DNA of 17,791 bases from NCBI GenBank assembly GCA_934646185.1, contig CAKUEH010000043.1, forward strand, positions 1 through 17,791, given 5' to 3'. How positions within the stretch are numbered: the stretch's first letter is position 1; every line of letters begins with the position of its first letter. Below, one piece after another: positions 12,492 through 17,791 of the stretch. The notes under the pieces were generated by a model, which was not told the origin of the DNA, ran no database searches, and saw only the letters and a program-made list of their open reading frames with translations. The position numbers and the translations under genes were made by a program. The DNA comes from an uncultured Oscillospiraceae bacterium. GTDB taxonomy: Bacteria; Bacillota; Clostridia; Oscillospirales; Oscillospiraceae.

Positions 12492-12503
12492 CTTGGGAGG
12501 TGC

Positions 12504-13451
12504 TTACGCTTCTTCCGGCTTTTTCAGCTTCTTTTCCGGCTTTGCTTCACCGGAGGCGAAGGCCCAGATTTTGTTGAAGAAGGGCTTATTGAAATAGAAC
12601 AGCCAGACGGCGACAGCGCCGAGGGCGATGGTCAGGAGGGACGAAACGCTCACGTCGGACAGGAAGTGCATGCCCATGCGCAGGCGGGAGAACGCGACAA
12701 CAAGCGTCCAGACGCCGCCGAGGGCCATGAACAGCTTTTCCTTGTCGTGCAGACGGCGGTAGAGCGTCGGCAGCAGGATCAGGAGCATGGAGCAGGCGGC
12801 GCAGGCCGTATGGCCGGACGGGAAGGAGCGGAATTCGTCGGACGCGACACCGTCTGCAACGAGCTTTTTCTTGAGCGCCGTACCGGCCTGCCACCAGTTG
12901 GAGAAATAGGTATCGTTGCCCGTGGAATAGATCAGGCGCATGCGGGCGCGGCCCCAGGGCACTTTTATTATATTGATGAGCAGCATGATGCCGACGCAGA
13001 CCACGAGAACTGTGCAGATGAAGCGCAGGAGCGTCTTGGTCTGACACTCGCGCGTCAGGAACAGAAGTGCAAACGCGGTGAGCGCGTCGATGAACACCGT
13101 CACGAGCAGCGCGACGGGCATGGGAAGGGCGGGCACGTTGTCCGTCGCCTCATGAATGGAGAGAAACATGCTCGCAAGCGTCAGGCAGACGCCGAAGGCA
13201 AGCAGGACAATGTTCAGCTCCGGGCGGAATTTGGCGCGGTGTACGATCAGCAGAACGCCGCAGGCGGCCAGCAGCGCAAACGCGGGCAGCTCACCGAAGG
13301 CGGCGAAAAACTGGCCGAGGGAGCTTTCGTGGCCGGGATAGAGAAATTTGGAGATCGGCAGATCCCAGATCGAGCCCGCGATCAGCATGACGAGCAGCAC
13401 GAGGGCAGCCGTCAGCGCGCAGCGCGTATAGGTACGTTTGAGTTTTTTCAT
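12504..13451 (-). CDS. PAP2-superfamily membrane phosphatase
   Basis: 315 residues with six or more membrane helices. The three phosphatase motifs are present: K163-xxxxxx-R170 (KVPWGRARM), PSGHT (211-215, H214) and SRLRMGMHFLSD (R256, H262, D266). Motif 1 normally ends in RP; here it is RM. This class dephosphorylates lipid phosphates, for example undecaprenyl pyrophosphate or phosphatidate; the substrate cannot be read. The insertion between motifs 1 and 2 (about 172-210) is an external loop. The C-terminal tail is lysine/glutamate-rich (KPEKKLKKPEEA). The start follows AGAGGATC. Confidence 0.92.
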   Translation of the reverse strand: MKKLKRTYTRCALTAALVLLVMLIAGSIWDLPISKFLYPGHESSLGQFFAAFGELPAFALLAACGVLLIVHRAKFRPELNIVLLAFGVCLTLASMFLSIHEATDNVPALPMPVALLVTVFIDALTAFALLFLTRECQTKTLLRFICTVLVVCVGIMLLINIIKVPWGRARMRLIYSTGNDTYFSNWWQAGTALKKKLVADGVASDEFRSFPSGHTACAACSMLLILLPTLYRRLHDKEKLFMALGGVWTLVVAFSRLRMGMHFLSDVSVSSLLTIALGAVAVWLFYFNKPFFNKIWAFASGEAKPEKKLKKPEEA

Positions 13452-13485
13452 GAACGATCCTCTTTATGTTTCGATTGGTTCTGCC

Positions 13486-13514
13486 AGTATATCACATAAT
13501 CCCGCAAATGACAA
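13486..13514 (-). promoter_or_regulatory. Promoter of the PAP2 gene
   Basis: On the minus strand: -35 TTGTCA (13509-13514), 17-bp spacer, -10 TATACT (13486-13491). It lies back to back with the rightward promoter, with one base between the two -35 hexamers. Confidence 0.75.
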
Positions 13515-13515
13515 G

Positions 13516-13544
13516 TTGACGTGCGTTTCAAAACTTGATATCAT
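13516..13544 (+). promoter_or_regulatory. Promoter of the FliB-like gene
   Basis: -35 TTGACG (13516-13521), 17-bp spacer, -10 TATCAT (13539-13544), followed by AAAGGAG. The adjacent -35 boxes of this and the PAP2 promoter mean that polymerases may compete or share an activator site. Confidence 0.7.
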
Positions 13545-13568
13545 CGAAAGGAGAAACGAGGTGCCGTC

Positions 13569-14648
13569 ATGAAGCATGTGCAATTTGATTATGTAAACAA
13601 GTTTTCCTGTCTGGCGGGCGCGTGTCCGGATACGTGCTGCAAGGACTGGCAGATCATTCTGGACGCGGACGCCATTGCGCGCTACGCTTCCCTGCCCGGC
13701 AAACTGGGCGAACAGGTGCGCGCGGCCATGCTGACGGAAAACGGTGAAACACGCTTCCGGGAACAGGATGGGAAGTGCGTCCTGCTGCGGGAGGACGGGC
13801 TCTGCCCGCTTCAGGCCGCCTATGGCGCGGACATGCTCTGCCGCACGTGCTTTACGCACCCGCGCTTTACCGAGGAATACGGGCAGACGGCGGAGCTGAC
13901 GCTGTCCGTCTCGTGCCCGGAGGCGGCGCGGCTCCTGCTGGAGCATGACGCGCCGCTGACGCTGACGGAGACGGACGACGGCGGACCGGTCGTGCCGAAC
14001 GAGCTTGACCCGGAGCTGTATCCGGCGCTGCTCGCCGCGCGGACAGCGTCGATCCGGCTGGCGCAGGACCGCACGCGGCCGGTCGCGGATCGGCTGGCGC
14101 TGGTTCTGCTGCTGGCGCGGCGGGTGCAGCGGCTGCTGGATGAGGGACGCGACGAGCTCGTCCCGGTGCTGGCGCGGCGGTTTCTCGGGAAGCAGTATCA
14201 GGATCGGAGCCTTGTCCGGCTGGCGCGGCTGCGGAGCCGGAACGGACGGTTTTTCCCGTGCTGGATGGTGCTCAACAATATGGAGCATCTGACGCGCCGG
14301 TTCGAGTCCATGCTGGACGCCGCCATGCACCAGGATGCGCCGCCCGCGCGCTTCCGGGCAGAATTTGCCGTCCAGTACGAAAATCTACTGGTCTATTTCC
14401 TGTTCCGTCTGGCGCTCAAGGCCGTGAACGACCGGCAGTATCTGGCGCGGGTCGAGATGTGCGTGTTTCATCTTCTCTGCCTGCGAGAGCTTGGCGCGGA
14501 CGCAAAGACCGTGCAGGAGCTGACGGCCGCCGCAAGCCTCTACAGCAAAGAGGTCGAGCACTCGGAGGAAAATCAGGCGCTGCTGCTGAAGCTCTTCCGG
14601 CGCGGGACGCTCCGCTGGCAGTATCTGGCTTCCATTCTGGATCTCTGA
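13569..14648 (+). CDS. FliB-like lysine N-methylase / cysteine-cluster protein
   Basis: 359 residues. The N-terminus FSCLAGACPDTCCKDW carries C14, C19, C23 and C24, and a second group follows with C70, C79, C91 and C94 in GKCVLL, GLCPLQ and MLCRTCFTHPR. This is the FliB/YkgJ pattern expected to bind a metal or Fe-S cluster. FliB methylates flagellin lysines in Salmonella; many Clostridia carry homologues labelled flagellin lysine-N-methylase whether or not flagella are known. No flagellar gene is in this window, so the true substrate is open. The C-terminal half is helical, with a VYFLFRLALKAV-like segment. The start follows AAAGGAGAAACGAGG. Confidence 0.85.
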   Translation: MKHVQFDYVNKFSCLAGACPDTCCKDWQIILDADAIARYASLPGKLGEQVRAAMLTENGETRFREQDGKCVLLREDGLCPLQAAYGADMLCRTCFTHPRFTEEYGQTAELTLSVSCPEAARLLLEHDAPLTLTETDDGGPVVPNELDPELYPALLAARTASIRLAQDRTRPVADRLALVLLLARRVQRLLDEGRDELVPVLARRFLGKQYQDRSLVRLARLRSRNGRFFPCWMVLNNMEHLTRRFESMLDAAMHQDAPPARFRAEFAVQYENLLVYFLFRLALKAVNDRQYLARVEMCVFHLLCLRELGADAKTVQELTAAASLYSKEVEHSEENQALLLKLFRRGTLRWQYLASILDL

Positions 14649-14688
14649 CCGGCTGTACGCCGGAGGCGGACAGCCGGCGCTTCCCTTT
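14649..14688 (+). terminator. Probable terminator after the FliB-like gene
   Basis: CCGGCTGT (14649-14656) pairs with ACAGCCGG (14670-14677), starting right at the stop codon, followed by CGCTTCCCTTTT. The U-run is weak; a second T6 run lies at 14707-14712. Confidence 0.55.
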
Positions 14689-14740
14689 TGCCCAGAAACG
14701 GACAGCTTTTTTCGTGTAAAGCGACGAATTTATAAAATAC

Positions 14741-14796
14741 CACTTTACTTTCAAGCGCTAAAGTGTTACCATAATTAGACCTGAATACTACCATAA
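14741..14796 (+). promoter_or_regulatory. Promoter and candidate operators of the yerC operon
   Basis: -35 TTTACT (14744-14749), 17-bp spacer, -10 TACCAT (14767-14772). CACTTTA (14741-14747) and TAAAGTG (14759-14765) form an inverted repeat across the core promoter, and TACCATAA occurs twice (14767-14774 and 14789-14796), 22 bp or two helical turns apart. The first encoded protein is TrpR-like, so autoregulation is an attractive inference. Confidence 0.45.
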
Positions 14797-14815
14797 CAAA
14801 AGGAGATATTCCATC

Positions 14816-15139
14816 TTGAACAATCGAAATAAACGTTCCGATCCCGACAGCGAGCTCTACAGCGCCATTCTCAAGCTCCAGACTGTCGAGGAATGCTACG
14901 ATTTCTTTACCGATCTGTGCACATTTTCCGAGCTCAAGGCCATGGAGCAGCGCTTTGAGCTGGCGAAGCTTCTGAACGACGGTCTGATCTACAACGACAT
15001 TCTGGAAAAGACCGGCGCGTCCAGCGCGACCATCAGCCGCGTCAACCGCAGTCTCAATTACGGCATGGGCGCGTACCGCATCCTCTTCGACCGCATGAAG
15101 GAAGAAGAGCAGGCCAAACAGCAGGAGCAGCAGGCGTGA
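14816..15139 (+). CDS. YerC/YecD family TrpR-related regulator
   Basis: 107 residues, starting at TTG 14816 after AAAGGAG. The TrpR-like helix-turn-helix is evident: FSELKAMEQRFELAKLLNDG, IYNDILEKTGASSATISRVNRSLNYGMGAYR. The family is widespread in Firmicutes and its ligand is unknown. A charged glutamine/glutamate tail (KEEEQAKQQEQQA) ends the protein. Its stop overlaps the next gene's GTG (GTGA), so translation is coupled. Confidence 0.93.
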   Translation: MNNRNKRSDPDSELYSAILKLQTVEECYDFFTDLCTFSELKAMEQRFELAKLLNDGLIYNDILEKTGASSATISRVNRSLNYGMGAYRILFDRMKEEEQAKQQEQQA

Positions 15140-15882
15140 GCGCATACGAATCGCTCGCGGCCTGCTATGACGAGCTGACCTACGATATCCAATACGAAAA
15201 AACGCTGACCTTTTTTGAGCGGCTGTGCGCGCGGGAGCATGTGCAGCCGCATTCGGTTCTGGATCTGGCGTGCGGGACGGGCTCTTTGTCCCTGCTGCTG
15301 GCCGGACGCGGGTACCGGGTGATCGGCGCAGATTTGTCAGAGGACATGCTGGCCGAGGCGGAGCGGAAAGCGCAGGCGCTGCCGGAGGACTCCCGCCCGT
15401 TTCTAATCTGCCAGCCGATGCAGCGGCTGCGTCTGGCAGAGCCGGTCGACGCGGTCGTGTGCGCGCTTGACAGCCTCAATTATCTCACGAAGCCTGCGGA
15501 CTGCCGGAAGACGTTCCGGCGCGTATACGACGCATTGAAGCCCGGCGGGCTGTTCGTGTTCGACATCGATACGCCCGCGAAGCTGCGCGGGCTGGACGGA
15601 CAGGTATTTCTGGACGAGACGGACGACGCATACTGCGTCTGGCGGACGGAGTTTGACGAAAAAAAGCGGCTGTGCTATTACGGCATGGACATTTTCCGGC
15701 TGGACGGCAGCCGCTGGGACCGCTCGTTTGAAGAGCACATTGAATACGCCTATGAGCCGGACGAGCTTGCGCAGTGGCTCGAAGCGGCAGGCTTCACGCG
15801 CATCCGGCGGTATGGCGACCGCGTGCTGCGCGCGCCGAAACCGGGCGAGCAGCGCATTTATTTTTCCGCAAAGAAGGACTGA
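15136..15882 (+). CDS. Class I SAM-dependent methyltransferase
   Basis: 248 residues from GTG. SAM motif I VLDLACGTGSLSLLLA (42-57), followed by the acidic GADLSEDMLAEA, then VDAVVCALDSLNYL (motif post-I/II) and LKPGGLFVFDIDTP. The C-terminal beta strands (VWRTEFDEKKRLCYYGMDIF) match small-molecule methyltransferases found beside yerC and hslO. The substrate is unknown. Overlaps yerC by four bases and lies four bases before hslO, so all three form one operon. Confidence 0.92.
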   Translation: MSAYESLAACYDELTYDIQYEKTLTFFERLCAREHVQPHSVLDLACGTGSLSLLLAGRGYRVIGADLSEDMLAEAERKAQALPEDSRPFLICQPMQRLRLAEPVDAVVCALDSLNYLTKPADCRKTFRRVYDALKPGGLFVFDIDTPAKLRGLDGQVFLDETDDAYCVWRTEFDEKKRLCYYGMDIFRLDGSRWDRSFEEHIEYAYEPDELAQWLEAAGFTRIRRYGDRVLRAPKPGEQRIYFSAKKD

Positions 15883-15886
15883 CCCT

Positions 15887-16771
15887 ATGAAAGACGAACT
15901 TGTACGCGCCATGACAAAGGACGGCTTTGTAAACGCCGTCGCCGTCACCACGACCGGCATTGTCGAGCGCGCGCGGCAGATCCATAAAACGCTGCCAACC
16001 GCCACGGCGGCGCTCGGCAGGCTCCTGACAGCAGCATCCATGATGGGCAACATGCAGAAGGTCGACGACGGCTCCATCACGCTGCAGCTCAAGGGAAACG
16101 GGCCGCTGGGACGGCTGCTTGCCGTATCGGATGCAGAGGGCAACGTGCGCGGCTGGGTCGAGAACCCGCAGATCTCCATGCTGGAAAAGGCTCCCGGCAA
16201 GCTGGACGTCGGCGCGGCTGTCGGCACGGACGGCACGCTCACCGTAATCCGCGATCTTCGCATGAAGGAGCCGTATATCGGCACAATCGACCTTGTATCC
16301 GGCGAGATCGCCGAGGATATCACGTCGTATTTCGCCCAGAGCGAGCAGATCCCCACGGCCTGCGCGCTCGGCGTACTGGTCGGGAAAGACCAGTCTGTCA
16401 CGGCGGCGGGCGGCTATATCATCCAGCTGCTGCCCGGCGCGCCGGACGATATCATTGATAAGATCGAAGCGGGCATCCAGAACGCGGGCGCGGTCAGCCG
16501 TCTGCTGGCGGCGGGGATGGACGGACAGGTCGTGCTGGAGACAGTCCTGCACGGGTTTGAGCTGGAAATTCTCGAAACACAGCCGGTCGAGTACCGCTGC
16601 TACTGCTCGCGCGACCGCGTGACGCGGACGCTCATCAGCCTGGGCCGCAAGGAATTGCAGTCCATCGTCGACGACGGCAAGGATATCCACATCGACTGCC
16701 AATTCTGCGACAAAATTTACGACTATACCCCGGAGCAGGTGCGGCAGATTTTAAAAGCGCTTGACGAATAA
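15887..16771 (+). CDS. hslO: Redox-regulated chaperone Hsp33
   Basis: 294 residues from the ATG at 15887 (GAAGGA inside the preceding gene); the longer upstream frame is not real. The N-terminal domain has LVRAMTKDGFVNAVAV, the interdomain region has GKDQSVTAAGGYIIQLLPGA, and the C-terminal zinc switch has C238-x-C240 (CYCSRDR) and C271-x-x-C274 (CQFC). Oxidation releases zinc and activates holdase function under oxidative stress. All four cysteines are present. Confidence 0.97.
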   Translation: MKDELVRAMTKDGFVNAVAVTTTGIVERARQIHKTLPTATAALGRLLTAASMMGNMQKVDDGSITLQLKGNGPLGRLLAVSDAEGNVRGWVENPQISMLEKAPGKLDVGAAVGTDGTLTVIRDLRMKEPYIGTIDLVSGEIAEDITSYFAQSEQIPTACALGVLVGKDQSVTAAGGYIIQLLPGAPDDIIDKIEAGIQNAGAVSRLLAAGMDGQVVLETVLHGFELEILETQPVEYRCYCSRDRVTRTLISLGRKELQSIVDDGKDIHIDCQFCDKIYDYTPEQVRQILKALDE

Positions 16772-16776
16772 TTACA

Positions 16777-16806
16777 AAACAGCACACCCATTGCGGTGTG
16801 CTGTTT
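16777..16806 (+). terminator. Hairpin terminator after hslO
   Basis: AAACAGCACACC (16777-16788) and GGTGTGCTGTTT (16795-16806) make a perfect 12-bp stem with a six-base loop. The U-run is only TTT, so it may leave read-through into the acetyltransferase gene 18 bases later. Confidence 0.75.
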
Positions 16807-16824
16807 CACTACGGAGGATTTTTT

Positions 16825-17622
16825 ATGATCGTTTCTTATCAGACCGGAGCGGAATTTTTGCAGGAGAATCAGACGTATTTACAGACGAATCCCTATCTTT
16901 CCACGTTTTTTACGCTGGACGCGCCGCTTCTGAAGCAGGCCGGCAAGATCAATTACGCGCTTCGCTGCGAACAGGGAGACAAGCAGCTGCTGGCCTTGAA
17001 GGTCGAGCCGTACAATCTGCTGCTGTTCGGTGAGGAAGCGTGCGTGCCGGAGCTGCTGCGGTTTCTGTTTGACGGCGGCTATGAGATCAAAAACTATCTC
17101 TGCGCGTCGGAGCTGGGCTATGCGCTGATGCGGGAGCTGGAACCGTATGGCCGCCGCTATGAAGAAGCGCTCGCCATGGACTTTATGGAGGCGCGAAGCG
17201 TCACCGAGCCGTCTGCGCCGGAGGTCGAGACGGCGCAGGCGGGCGATCTGGACGAGATTTTTGACTGTGCGCAGCGGTTCGTTGCCGACTGCGGGCTGCT
17301 CGATAAGCCGGAAAAGGAGCCGTTCCGAAAGGTTCTCGGTTCGTTCCGGGTCATCCGGGCGGACGGAAAAATCGTCAGCATGGCGCGCATCGCACCGGCC
17401 ACAAAGGACGATCTGCGGCTCGTACTTGTCTATACACGGGATGAATACCGCGGAAAGGGTTACGCGCGCAAGGTGGTCAACAGTGCAAAAAATGAGATCC
17501 TTGCATCCGGAAAGCGCGTGACGCTGAATGTCGACCGAAAAAACCCGATCTCCTATCATTTGTATCTGTCGCTTGGGTTCGAGCGTGTGTTCTCGCAGGG
17601 AGAATTCCGGCGGGTGGAGTAG
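16825..17622 (+). CDS. GNAT-family N-acetyltransferase
   Basis: 265 residues from the ATG at 16825 (CGGAGGA upstream); a longer frame begins inside the terminator and is not supported. The C-terminal GNAT domain (about 133-265) has the acetyl-CoA loop YRGKGYA (208-214) preceded by RLVLVYTRDE, and NPISYHLYLSLGFERV as the closing motif. The N-terminal 130 residues form an additional domain typical of the ~265-aa GNAT group in Clostridia. The substrate is unknown. Ends TAG. Confidence 0.92.
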   Translation: MIVSYQTGAEFLQENQTYLQTNPYLSTFFTLDAPLLKQAGKINYALRCEQGDKQLLALKVEPYNLLLFGEEACVPELLRFLFDGGYEIKNYLCASELGYALMRELEPYGRRYEEALAMDFMEARSVTEPSAPEVETAQAGDLDEIFDCAQRFVADCGLLDKPEKEPFRKVLGSFRVIRADGKIVSMARIAPATKDDLRLVLVYTRDEYRGKGYARKVVNSAKNEILASGKRVTLNVDRKNPISYHLYLSLGFERVFSQGEFRRVE

Positions 17623-17679
17623 GATAACAGCCAATATTCCGGAACCCAATGCAGTTGGTAGAAGCGAGGCTCTGCCCGA

Positions 17680-17754
17680 TGGGAAACCGCAAATTCGTGC
17701 CGCATCCTGTAGGGGCCGATGCCCACATCGGCCCGTTGGGAAGTTGCGAATTCG
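17680..17754. repeat. Intergenic repeat with hairpin
   Basis: TGGGAAACCGCAAATTCG (17680-17697) and TGGGAAGTTGCGAATTCG (17737-17754) are an imperfect direct repeat (14 of 18 match). They flank GGGCCGATG-CCCA-CATCGGCCC (17713-17734), a 9-bp hairpin. A GTAGGGGC start similar to this unit also appears at 9141-9148. The final stretch to the window end (17755-17791) and the start (17623-17679) show no gene. Confidence 0.5.
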
Positions 17755-17791
17755 CCGAAGATTCCCGTAAAAACGGTGCATTCTTCCGGGC

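Noticed and set aside
12420..13499. 359-codon plus-strand ORF opposite the PAP2 gene
   Set aside because: The minus strand encodes all PAP2 motifs and membrane helices; the plus frame is low-complexity Q/H/R/E antisense and runs through the palindromic repeat.
1..17791. CRISPR array or phage-defence system
   Set aside because: No regularly spaced repeats with unique spacers and no nuclease, restriction or toxin-antitoxin signatures were seen.

Overview
The window comes from a GC-rich, spore-forming member of the Firmicutes (Clostridia), most probably a gut Oscillospiraceae/Ruminococcaceae-type bacterium. The evidence is a spoIIGA-sigE sporulation pair, rex, a DUF951 protein, a YerC/TrpR-like regulator, an SLH-domain surface protein with Listeria-Bacteroides repeats, and palindromic intergenic repeats of the kind common in these genomes. 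The genus is inference.

Layout. (1) Positions 1-1051: the 5' end of a probable PfkB-type sugar kinase (minus strand) diverges from an AraC-family regulator, with an imperfect direct repeat and promoters between them. (2) Positions 1061-4528: a compact signalling and membrane module of two tandem operons. Operon A holds a truncated-looking 85-aa membrane protein, an OmpR-type response regulator, a histidine kinase with an internal amber stop, and a 167-aa two-TM protein, then a terminator. Operon B holds a degenerate leader ORF, a 51-aa protein with two 11-residue repeats and a 123-aa four-TM protein, then a terminator. Both operons start with the same promoter architecture: three direct repeats 11 bp apart, then exactly 10 bp, then TATGAT. 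This strongly suggests that the response regulator controls its own operon and the neighbouring membrane-protein operon. It is the most interesting system here. (3) Positions 4529-5452: an AT-richer patch of gene remnants, an unrecognised minus-strand ORF, an inverted repeat and several hairpins, lying just downstream of tRNA-Leu(CAA). (4) Positions 5453-8178 (all minus): tRNA-Leu, rex, sigE, spoIIGA and a DUF951 protein. (5) Positions 8238-9131 (plus): a three-S1-domain RNA-binding protein. (6) Positions 9210-13451 (minus): the SLH surface protein with an elaborate upstream region, trmB, a composite palindromic repeat, and a PAP2 membrane phosphatase. (7) Positions 13569-17622 (plus): a FliB-like cysteine-cluster protein, then a yerC-like regulator, a SAM methyltransferase and hslO (Hsp33) as a tight operon, then a GNAT acetyltransferase. 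The window ends in intergenic repeat sequence.

Working together: spoIIGA and sigE encode the protease/pro-sigma pair of early mother-cell sporulation. rex follows immediately, with its own promoter carrying two TATCGATA palindromes. The two-component module appears partly decayed (truncated first gene, amber in the kinase, amber in the leader ORF of operon B), while its promoters remain well matched. It may be a recently degenerating or strain-variable envelope-stress type system; its stimulus cannot be read from the sequence.
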